64,000 nt of DNA, taken from contig ML976717.1 in NCBI GenBank assembly GCA_010015655.1, forward strand, positions 55,663 to 119,662, given 5' to 3'. The notes under the pieces are model-generated. The model was not told the origin of the DNA, searched no databases, and saw only the letters and a list, made by a program, of their open reading frames with translations. Source of the DNA: Bimuria novae-zelandiae CBS 107.79 (taxonomy: Eukaryota; Ascomycota; Dothideomycetes; Pleosporales; Didymosphaeriaceae). The translations under genes were made by a program, and so were the position numbers. Below are positions 55,146 through 64,000 of this stretch, piece by piece (the first letter of the stretch is position 1; the number at the start of each line of letters is the position of its first letter).

Positions 55146-57265
55146 TCAACCCCAAACCGCATCCTTGGCCCTCTTGCTGCCGTCCCTCAGCGGAGGCGTA
55201 GAGATCACATGCGTCCACGCCTCCTCCCCATCAATGAAGAGCCGATACTTGAGCAAACTCTGCTCGCTAGTCTCGGGCGCCGTGATCTCCACCGCGCCGA
55301 ATTTGCTATTCCCGTCCGGGAGATACTTGACGCACACGTCTTCGTCGTCAATCTCGTTGTATGTTCGGAACGGCAGGTAGAACATTGATAGTGGGCTTGT
55401 GCTAAACTCATGCACCGTCGCGCTAACGGGGTAGTCGGAATCTTTTGGTGGCGGGAAGGACGTAGCGGCGAACTCGTGGCGGTCGCCGCTGAGAATGACA
55501 ACGCCGACGCCATGCGAGGAGGAGAGGTCCCAGGCCGCTTCGAGGATCTTGCGGCGCTCGACGAGGTATCCGCCCCAGGTATCCTCGGACCCGAACTGCC
55601 AGTTTCTCGTGAATGGTACGCCAGTCACGATGAACTTCCAATGCACGCCCCTTGGGGGTACTGTCTTCAACCAAGCGAGTAGATCAGCCAACTGGGTTTC
55701 CCCAAGCATCGTCTTCTCCGGATCATTCGGATTGGCGTTCTCGGGGCTTCGATATCTCCTCGTGTCCACCAAAAAGAAGTCCGCAGGACCCTGGACGAAG
55801 CTGAAATATGTGTGGCCTTCTCTATGCGCAGGTGGATTGACGGCTGCATGATAGTGCTGGAAAGCGTCGTACGCGGGGACGGCGACGCCCGTCATGTTAC
55901 CATTCCAGTCGTTTTGGATCTCGTGATCATCGATGACGTGGATCCAGGGTAGGTTTTGGCTGACGGAGGGCCAGTCAGGCGAGGAGTAGACCTGACGGTA
56001 CTCTCGGCGGTAATATTCTGTGTCTCTGCCTAATTGGAGGGGCACGTCGGCATAGATGAAGTCCCCGAGGAACAGCATGAAATATGGCTCGAGATCGGGT
56101 ATCCAACGGGCTAGATGGGTGAATCCAGGAAAGTGAAGAGGGTGCTGAAACGGTGTGTAAGGAACGCCTGTGGACGTCATGAGTATGCAACATCAAGGAA
56201 GCCAATTTGGACTGACTCACGTGGTTTGATGCAGCTTGAATGAACAAAAGTGTACTTGTTGTCTCTAAAGGTGGAAACACGGCCTGGCCGTGGTGGGGTA
56301 GTGAAGGTCCCCGTGGTATTCCCGCTGGAGGTCTCGATCACGTACTCGTAAGGAGTATTCGGGCGAAGATCTAATATTGGCCCCTGCAGTCAGCACGTGG
56401 CTTTCCGAACGCCTGTTTTTGAATCAACTCACGGTCAAGCTTGATGGCAGCGGTGAAGTCACTGTCGCCGGTCAACCAGTAGTTTGGCTGGCTTGCACGG
56501 AGCGTTTTGTGCATCCATGAACGTTCATACTCATCGACCGACCGATAGAGCACCTTCACGTCGTATGCATATGGCTCTCGCACGAGGATGTTGGCGTAAT
56601 TCTCCGAGACAAAACCGATACGCCCGAAGCTTGCGTGCTGGTGGGTATGGAAGATCTGAGTGCGGTAGATGACGTCCAATGTCATAGCCAGCAGGGCCAA
56701 ATTGATTCCAAATGTCACCCAGCTCCAGAACAAGGACGAAGGACTCGGCATACCAGTGAGGAGCGTGCGCAGAACCTTTGGCTGGCGCTCCTCATACTGG
56801 ATGTCCTCTTCGACGTCCAGCTCTTGCAAGGGTCCATCGTCTGCGCCTTGGAGCAGCTCTGCACGTTCAGAGTCAGAGTCGCTAATATCGACTGCCTCTT
56901 TTACAATGATGTTCAGCTGGTCGGATATGATCTTGTATGGCGCAGTATCCTGGAGGCTGATGAAGAACGAGGGCAGGTACACCAGGGCCAAAGCGGTAGC
57001 GAGGGGTGGAACAATCTGTTTTAGAATATCGTCAGGATGCAAATGGGGGTCGGCGGAAGGGGTGCACACTAACGGACGTTGGTATCTACGGTAATCGATA
57101 GTCAGTTGCCGTCGGAGACAATACATTGGACGGGGTGGAGTTCAGGCAGGCGAACGTTTGCCGGGGACATGCTACTACTGTACTCACCCAGCGCAGGAAA
57201 ATGTAGACGCTCACGCGCAGGGCCACCGAGCTCACCAGCGCAATAACGTCGCTCGCAGAAGCCAT
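55146..57265 (-). CDS. PhoD-type metallophosphatase with N-terminal membrane segments
   Basis: Four exons, 57265..57188, 57015..56433, 56370..56221 and 56167..55146, give 611 codons (610 aa). All introns are GT..AG and the phases join cleanly. The N-terminus has hydrophobic segments (IALVSSVALRVSVYIFLRW, PPLATALALVYLPSFFISL, LFWSWVTFGINLALLAMTL). A PhoD N-terminal strand follows (LRPNTPYEYVIET). The catalytic part shows FMLFLGDFIYAD (GD metal ligands), HVIDDHEIQNDW (DDHE), VDTRRYRS, and ILSGDRHEFAA (SGDxH). PhoD enzymes are Ca2+/Fe-dependent phosphomonoesterases or diesterases. The anchor places it at a membrane, probably facing the lumen or outside. Substrate unknown. Confidence 0.92.
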
Positions 57266-60200
57266 AGTGGAAGTCAATGCGCTATCATGACGGTGACAGT
57301 GGTGTTCAGCTGCGTGAGACGCGCCTTCTAGAAGGCCGTCGCGTTGATTCCACGATGACGTGCCGGAGCTTTCGTCGCCTAGCCAATCGCAGCGTAGCTC
57401 CCGCCAAGTCCTATTTTAGGAGACTCGGGCCCGGCGCCGCATGTGTTTCCCACCTCGTGTCCGGCCAATAGTTTGGCCCTCCAAACCAAATCCAAATCTT
57501 CACCTTCTATCGACCTTCTCGTGGCGGTGCGCAATGACCTGACTGTTGCCGTATCCTGCCTTCGCAGCAACGGCGCAGCTAACCCCCCCAAGCGAGAAGG
57601 AACGACCCACTGATGCCCCACGCTGGCTTGTAGGCGTTTTCAATGAACTATGTCTCGGTCTATACCGTTTGTTCCTGCTTTTTGTAGCCTATGCATTTCC
57701 AAAACGTCATCTTTTTCAGAATAGAGTCATGCGTTGTGGTTTGTATAAATGGTCTCGGATGCGTCCCGAGGGTGGAGCCTCCAGACTATCACCCGCTATC
57801 ACTAAGACACTGAGCGATTGTGCAGCCTAAACTTCTTTATTCGTCTTTTTGTGTTCCAGTACTACTACAGAAATCGCCAAATCTTGCCTTCTACGGGTCA
57901 GAAAGCCAGTTGATCAATATCTCCGTTCCTTCGGTCTCACTGTTTCGCCACAGCCATTCGCCATGGGGATTATGCAGAGTAGCTTTCCTCCTCCACCCAA
58001 GTGCCCAAACTGTGGACAGCCGAAGGATGTAAACCACGCTTGCTCCTCGAGTGGAGGAACGCCTTCCAGTGGATCGTACACCTCCGACTGAACGACCATT
58101 GAATGCACACCTTCAACCATCAACTAACCGAATGATTGATCCACCACTATGCAACATTGACTCCGGTATCTTTACCCTCACGATCACCACAAACACATCA
58201 CATAGGATGTAATGGACGTCGAAAAGATTTGACCGCCTGGCTAGGAAGCTTACATCCGCTTCACTACGAGATCGGCAAAGTTTCCCCCGGCCTCGCACCA
58301 TCTAGCGTCCGCTCCACCCACGCAATTCTCAAACCATGCCGCACTCGCCACCAGATACACGCGTCGCAGGAACATCTTAGGAACTGCGACGGAACTATCT
58401 AGCGAGAGGACGCGTGGAGGTCTTCAGATCTAGGCAGCAGCCACCCACCCACGAGCCGAGCCATTTAGCACCGTTCCTGTGATCAAAACGACGACTAAAT
58501 GGGCTTAAAGGTCACCCATGAATATGGTATGGTGTGCGCCGAAACCAGCATCTGGGGCGCGGCAAGGCTGACATACGGCAGATCTTACTCGGGGCCAAGC
58601 GCGGCCTGGGGCTGAGCAGGTACACGACACCTACCGTTGGTACACTTTTGTATATTCATCATTATTACTTATTCTCTTGGCTAAGTTCTTGCGCCATGTT
58701 CTCTTGAAGTATTTCTCTTTTCGTTTACGATCATGGATGCTTAATTGGGCTATTGGTTGTGTAGTTCGACTCTTTTTTTTCATTCTCCACTTACTTCATC
58801 CTAGTTGGATTTTTTTTCTGATTTACCCGTATATTTTGAACCTGAACCGTGAGTCAATGCATTCGTTTATTATGACTCGAGATCACAGTGCCTTTGTCGT
58901 CCTTGAAAAAAGTTTTTCCTACTAGAATGCCCTGCGAGACACTATTAAAACCTTCTCTTCTGCAGGCTTGCGTCTCCGAATGTGCATAGGTGGTTTACTG
59001 AGCTAAACTGCCCACACTTATCCCATCAAATTCTTGCACATCTCGTTGGATACTGCTGTACTACGCCAACTTCATTGAGAAAATAATACATAATAGAATT
59101 TCTATCACCTGCATGCCCGGAATCGTAGAACCCGCCTGCAGAAGCATCATTCCAAACGAGAACCACGGGGCCAATTTTGAATGGGGCAAGAGAAAAAGCT
59201 GGGTTATATCACTCCACGCGCTATCCGTATGGGAAAATAAGTTTCCTTTTCCTGGGTGCGTAAGCTGGGTATGGCTTATGGTGCACAGCATTCCGCATGT
59301 GATCCTAGGCATCAAGCTGCCATTAAAGAGCGTTAGGATAACGCTTTATTTCCTAGGTATTAGAAGGAGGGGTTAAGTTATATTAAGTATTAATTTCTGG
59401 ATACTGTGTTGCTGTGGGTCGCTGGAGTTTACTGCTCCCGCTCCTTCTCTTTTACTGAGGGAATTGGAGTATCATTCGCTGGGCTTCGATTAGTTAGAAG
59501 CGCATTTGCACAAGGTGGGCGGGGATGAAAGACGTGCGCTTTGTAGACCTCGTCACTCATGGTCGAGAAGCTATACAAAAATTCTTATTTCTGGCAGTTG
59601 TCTGTATTTTGCATTCATTATTTTATCATGAACGTTGGTGAATTTCAGCTGTTGTGCCCTCAATAGACACTTAGTGGTAGCTCCTGTTACTTACAGGTCA
59701 ATAGATGAAGTGAAATGTAAAGGTCTTTAGATGTCCCTGATCTTCAGCAGCAAAAGGATAAATTAATGGTACGCCTCGTCTGTGGGCTTAGAAATTTCCT
59801 AATTACCCTAGTCGATATCCTGCTGTTTGGAAGCGAGCCTAATGAGCGGGAACGGGCGCTTGCTGTACTTCTCGAAAGGAATACACCGTTCTGGGTGTGA
59901 TTCAGGGTTTCTTCTATCCCGAGGTCGTAACCAACGCCCTAAACAGATCATGCGACACAGAGCAACCAAGAAGCGCCACAATGGTTACGGATGTGTAATG
60001 AGTGCGCCAGAGTGAGAAGAATGTTGGCAATGGGATGAGTACCTAGTGAATAGGAGTAGGAACGCAGTCGCGTACTAGAGATGCTCAATGTAATTTAAGC
60101 ACAATTGGTGGTGAATCAGGCAAGCAGCGATCATTATAGAATGAAAAAATGCGTTCACAGTGCCTGCCGACATGCTATGCACCTGTGATTAGATCAACTG

Positions 60201-60855
60201 ACCAAGATATTATTGGAACTTCGGACGTTGGAGACCAAGCTATTTGGGCAAAAAGCCCGGGTAGGAAGCATTCGTCGTTTACGCCAGTGTTACCATTATA
60301 TATGAAACATTTATTGACTTGTCTTTGATACATTTATCGGAATGCAGTAGAATGGAGAAGGGAAAACAAGGCCGGTGGGCATTGTGACAGCACCAACTAA
60401 CTTCCCTTAGTTACTACTGTTCAAGGAACATTCCTCATGCTCTTCCTGGACCAGAAAGTCTCGAATGCTCAAGGATCCTTCTTCCGTGGAGTCACAATAA
60501 TACAAAGCCGATTTTGAAGCTTGGTATTCCAACGACGATATGGGAGGATGACTTGGAAGTGGCTTACCCCTGTTTCATTCGTTTCCGGAGCTTTCCCCCA
60601 AATCCCGGACTACAGCAATTCGAAAATCTTTCCTACGTGCGGGAAAGCTGCTGGCGATTGCAAAACCATCTCGAGTGAATTCACAGAGTGTATGACGAGA
60701 TTCGTATCGTATCGCCAAGTAGATTTGTCCGTATGTAATATTACCGAGGGGAACAGAGCCAGTAGATTTTTTTGCAAGGCCCGAAGTAATGAGATCGGAC
60801 TCGCGTAGTGTGATGATATCGGGGATAACCTCGCGTATGAAAGTGAGGTGCGGGT
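57266..60855. other. Long gene-poor interval (3.6 kb)
   Basis: Apart from a doubtful 42-aa frame at 57963 I find no supportable gene. Base composition is ordinary until the AT-richer stretch around 58640-58920. A short frame near 60525-60690 (WEDDLEVAYPCFIRFRSF) could be a protein remnant but breaks off. Confidence 0.45.
57963..58091 (+). CDS. Possible 42-aa Cys motif mini-protein
   Basis: The ATG at 57963 opens MGIMQSSFPPPPKCPNCGQP, followed by KDVNHAC and a Ser/Gly-rich end. The C-x2-C then H-x2-C spacing resembles a small zinc-binding knuckle. The frame is short and could be chance or an exon of a larger gene. Confidence 0.25.
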   Translation: MGIMQSSFPPPPKCPNCGQPKDVNHACSSSGGTPSSGSYTSD

Positions 60856-61391
60856 CTACCTCGCTGACACGAGACCCAGCTTATTCAAGGCTATTGCAAG
60901 TGAGTAGGTTTGCATGTGTCCTATATGAGCAATTACATACCCTCTTCCACCCGTGTAGCTTGATTTTTAATCACCATAGGCTGCGACGGCCCGTTAATGA
61001 AGATTTTGTTCGATGGATAATAACCGGTAAGCTTCTGCTGTCCTAGAAATCGCCTAAGCTCAAACCAGTCTGGGTTGTCGAGATCGCTGATGAATGAATT
61101 GACGTAGGCATCAGTATTAATCTCGGTATTCAACTTCTTCAAGTCGACCAAGAATTGCACGATGTTACCGCCGCCAACTAATTTACCGTTGACCTTATCT
61201 TGGTTTCTGCCCGGTTTTTTTGCGAGCCTGAACATGATCTTCGTTTGCTGAGGACCCCAAGCATGAACGTTGATGCGATAGGCCCGATATAAAGCAAATA
61301 GTTCGTCAGGGACTGTCTGTCGAAGAGCATAAACAACTGGTAGGGTTGCGAGCAAGAGCAACAAAGCGGCGACGCGATTAAAGATGAACAT
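60856..61391 (-). CDS. Small secreted protein of unknown function
   Basis: Two exons, 61391..60941 and 60890..60856, give 162 codons (161 aa). The signal peptide is strong (MFIFNRVAALLLLLATLPVVYA). The mature protein is basic and has few cysteines. It contains RAYRINVHAWGPQQTKIMFR, KVNGKLVGGGNIVQFLVDLKK and LGQQKLTGYYPSNKIFING. The last intron has a GTATGT donor and CAATAG acceptor and adds the short ending ALNKLGLVSAR. No family is recognised. It lies 409 bases from an AT-rich transposon block, a setting where fungal secreted proteins often evolve fast, but a role in host interaction is only inferred. Confidence 0.65.
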
Positions 61392-61799
61392 AATGTATGT
61401 TGCGCCAAAGTCCGAGCTTTAGAGAAGTGCAGCGGCAACGGTAACCAGAGAGTTATCCAGCGGAAGAAGTGGCAGTGAAGGAAAGAATCAAGAATTTTCA
61501 AAACCAAGTGCAAGTCCAAGTTCCAAGTCTCTGAAGACGGTACTCGGAAGGTAGTCCTCGTACGGCGAGACTCATTATGGTCGAACTCATCTCGCCTCGC
61601 TAGGGATAGTGACGCTCTAAGACTCCACTCGTTCGCGACATGTTGGTAGGCTCGATCCAGAGCTTTGTACCGGCATACACCGGGCCCAAACAACGATCAT
61701 CCCGTGCGCGGTATCTTGGAGGCAAATTAACTCGACCCTGGAAGAATCAGACTACCGAGGTTCACCTCGAAGCGACCCCCCGGCGAAGCGACCCACCTG
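61392..61799. other. Interval between secreted-protein gene and transposon block
   Basis: The promoter of the secreted-protein gene should lie here. A CGAAGCGACCCMCC motif occurs twice at 61769-61797, at the edge of the AT-rich block, and may be an element terminus. Confidence 0.4.
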
Positions 61800-63016
61800 A
61801 ATACTAAAACAGCTTCACAACTTAAAGCTGTAGAGCCTTACACAATAGCTATTATCGCAATATTTCTTAATAGTAATATCTAAAGGCTTTAATTAGTATA
61901 TATAGCTATTAATATTATATAGAAAGCGTAATATTATAATTATACTATAACTTAAGAGCTAGTGCGCCTATAGTAATATACTAAAACTTTTTTTTACTTA
62001 TAAGTTTTATAATAGCTTTTTTTTAAAGTAGCATTTATAAGAGCCTTAAGGTTACGCTTTTTACCTTTATATAAAATTTTAAAAGCTTATTAAAGTTATT
62101 TTATAGTCTTATAAGTAGCTATTTTAAAAACCTATTTAATAGCCTTCTTAGTCTTCTCCTTCTCTTTTACTAGCTTAACTATAGCTTTTACCTAACGCCT
62201 TACTTCCTTCTTCTTTACTTTTGCCTATCTTATCTTCTTATAAAGCCTATTTATCTTAGCTTTTTAAAGTTATACCTGCTCCTCCTTGTATTTTTAGAGC
62301 TACTAATAATTACGTGCCTCCTTTACCTTTCTTAAAGACTAAAATATAACTTTACTATAATACTCTTTAAGTTTTTTAAGTAAAAAAGGCTTGCCTCGCT
62401 TCCTGTATATTCTTTTTTATTAATTAAAGCCTTACGTAGGCCCTTAATTTTATACTTAAAAAAAGTCTTTTAAGTAAAGATTTAGTAAAAGGCCTAGCTT
62501 AGCTTTTAAGCTTATTTATTACCTTAATTCTTAATTGTTTAATATAATAGGCTTTTAGTTTTCCTTCAGTTTAAGGTACCTAGGGCTAAGGAATTGCTAT
62601 TACTTAAAGAGCGTAGGCTAGTATTAAATTTTTATAATATAATTTTAAAATTAAAGAGTAAGAGACTTATAGCCTTAAAGGCCTTTAAAATTATTATTTC
62701 CTTAAAAAAGGCATACTAGGTTTAGTAAAAAAAAAAGGAAAAAATACTTTTTACTTATTAAGTTAAAGCTCTAGCTCCTTTCTATAAAAGCTAAAATCTT
62801 ATTTAAGTAGGCTATTAATAAAGGCTTAAATATAGCTATATTAAGTAGCTATAGCGTATAGGTTAAATAAAGAAGATATATAGTAAGGAGGATCTTATTT
62901 TACTTATAATACTTAATAAAATCTATTATAAAGTAAGATCTATAAATATCTAAAATAAGTAATTAATAGGAAGATTAAGCCTTCACCTTTATACTATAAT
63001 TAAACACTTATTTAAG
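61800..63016 (-). pseudogene. Degenerate pogo/Fot1-type transposase, C-terminal part
   Basis: On the minus strand, from 63010 down, the frame reads a YRSYFIIDFI stretch, NKILLTIYLLYLTYTL, PLNIAIFKPLLIAYLN and ILKAFKAISLLLFN across stops. These match the DGHGSH..IDYC / PPHSTHTLQPLDVGLFKPL / ILKAFE blocks of pogo-family (DDE_1) transposases. Further down is a Lys/Glu-rich coiled coil (QKYKEEQV, KAKINRLYKKIR) typical of their C-termini. Base composition is RIP-like. The N-terminal half would lie beyond the solo LTR but is not readable. Confidence 0.65.
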
Positions 63017-63021
63017 CTACG

Positions 63022-63269
63022 TGTGACGGCCTGGCATGCCGGCAGGACACATGACCTCGCGTGAGAGGCGCGACTGCCTCACGCCTGGGCGCAGCTGCCC
63101 ACGCACCCAGTGTAGCTATCTCGGATAGATAGATGTTCCGTGCCGAGCGGCAGCGCATAAAAGCGCCGCAGGCCTGTGTACCTACAGTCTCCTCATCTTA
63201 GTGTAGCTGAAATAGAGCCAACCTACCTCATCTACTCTCTTGATGCAGGAGCCTGTGCCCGTCCTCACA
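63022..63269. mobile_element. Solo LTR of a retrotransposon with 5-bp target-site duplication
   Basis: A 248-bp GC-balanced block begins TGTGACGGCC and ends GTCCTCACA. Its ends are the 5-bp inverted repeat TGTGA/TCACA. CTACG is duplicated exactly at 63017..63021 and 63270..63274. A CATAAAAG TATA-like box lies near 63157. No coding sequence of a retroelement is attached, so this is a solo LTR left by recombination. Orientation cannot be decided. The surrounding DNA is AT-rich and RIP-like, while the LTR is not. Confidence 0.8.
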
Positions 63270-63274
63270 CTACG

Positions 63275-63600
63275 TAAGACTAATGTTATTATTTATTTAG
63301 CTAGAACGTAATAAAGAGATTTAACTTAATAAATTTTATAATTAAGGGCCTATAGCTACAAGTCTTATATTAATTCTAAGGCTAACTAATAAATAAAAAT
63401 AGGCTTAAGGTAAGATCTATTAGCGTAGATATAGGCTAGTAGCATTATTTACTTTTATAAGCTATTTTAGATACCGTGCTTTATAAGCGAGCGGGCCATA
63501 CAAGCGAGCGGGCCATACCGTGTCCGTGCACCCAATGCACGGAGTCAACCAATGCACGGGGATCGCGATCACCACCACCTTTTAAACGCGTATTTACTTA
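63275..63600. repeat. AT-rich relic DNA and a 17-bp tandem duplication
   Basis: 63275-63480 is AT-rich, RIP-like and unreadable. AAGCGAGCGGGCCATAC is tandemly duplicated at 63485..63501 and 63502..63518, and CCAATGCACGG occurs twice just after. Short direct repeats like this are seen in the ends of Fot1-type elements (compare the nested element at 21645), so this may be the left end of the next relic. Confidence 0.45.
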
Positions 63601-64000
63601 ACCACTATAACAGGAATATTAGATGCGCTTATAGAGATTAATAATTTAAAGCCTAGCGAATAACTTATGTATATAAATATAGTAAAAAAACATAGTATTA
63701 ATTACTTAACGTTGTCGCGCGCGTATTAACTTAATTAGGTCCTCTAACGCGTTGCTAATAAGAACTAATAAAAGCTTAGTAACTAATAGGAATTAGATCT
63801 AATTAAGTATATAGAGGAGCTTTTAGCGCGTCACTTACCACCTATAAGGCATATAATATAAAATTTTGTATCCTTAGTTACCTAATAGCCTTATTTTAAT
63901 AGCTAGGTTAAGCGCTTCCTGCACCGTCACCGCGATTAGCTTACCCTCTAATGGACCACCAGCATGGACTCTAATCGCCATAACGCTGAGTCACAATGCA
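63600..64000 (+). pseudogene. Degenerate Fot1/pogo-type transposase, N-terminal part, cut by the window end
   Basis: On the plus strand the frame reads ELDLIKYIEELLARHLPP, then YNFVSLVT, FNSWVKRFLHRHRD and TSMDSNRHNAES across stops. This matches the N-terminal helix-turn-helix and CENPB-type domain of Fot1-like transposases (E..L..WI..L...G.PP, VGKNWV.RF..RH, W...MD..R..A). The stops fall at probable Gln/Arg codons. The element continues beyond position 64000. Confidence 0.6.

Noticed and set aside
1..64000. CRISPR arrays, operons or bacterial regulatory sites
   Set aside because: The window is a eukaryotic fungal genome with spliceosomal introns. No regularly spaced repeats were seen.

Overview
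The window looks like nuclear DNA of a filamentous ascomycete (Pezizomycotina; a dothideomycete is my best guess, by inference only). The reasons are short 45-80 nt GT..AG introns with CTAAC/CTGAC-like branch sites, secreted-enzyme and F-box gene content, and sharp AT-rich blocks of TpA-rich, stop-riddled transposons. Those blocks have the look of repeat-induced point mutation (RIP).

Layout. 0-4.5 kb holds a dihydrodipicolinate-synthase-family aldolase and an AT-hook chromatin protein. 4.75-6.19 kb is a degenerate Tc1/mariner-type element between perfect 31-bp inverted repeats. 7.3-13.9 kb carries a small secreted protein, a secreted BNR-type protein, a decayed fragment and an F-box-like gene. 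14.8-24.9 kb holds an intact six-exon cytochrome P450 and a dynamin/Mx-type GTPase gene. The GTPase gene is split by a 5.7-kb hAT-type transposon with an 8-bp target-site duplication, and that transposon itself contains a nested Fot1/pogo-type element. 25.4-39.5 kb carries an unknown gene, a tyrosinase, an MFS transporter, a broken FAD-linked oxidase, a mitochondrial helical protein and a NatC Naa38-like LSm protein. 40.2-48.8 kb holds small, poorly characterised or broken genes: an F-box-like protein, an SDR relic, a secreted-protein relic, a small membrane protein, an F-box pseudogene, a disordered protein and a Cys-rich protein. 49.4-57.3 kb is a housekeeping block with cysteinyl-tRNA synthetase and the tRNA m1A58 methyltransferase subunit TRM61 (divergent), then a PhoD-type phosphatase. 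57.3-60.8 kb is nearly gene-free. It is followed by a small secreted protein and, from 61.8 kb to the end, a second RIP-like block with two pogo/Fot1-type relics and a clean solo LTR.

How it fits together. Conserved core genes (CysRS, TRM61, NAA38, PhoD, MFS) are intact, and the exon phases I assigned sum to whole codons. Accessory genes next to repeats are often broken by insertion, by in-frame stops that C-to-T change at CpA or CpG could explain, or by small indels. The best-supported unusual event is the hAT insertion in the dynamin gene: precise removal of the element plus one target-site copy rejoins the reading frame. All function calls are from reading the sequence; no database search was run.
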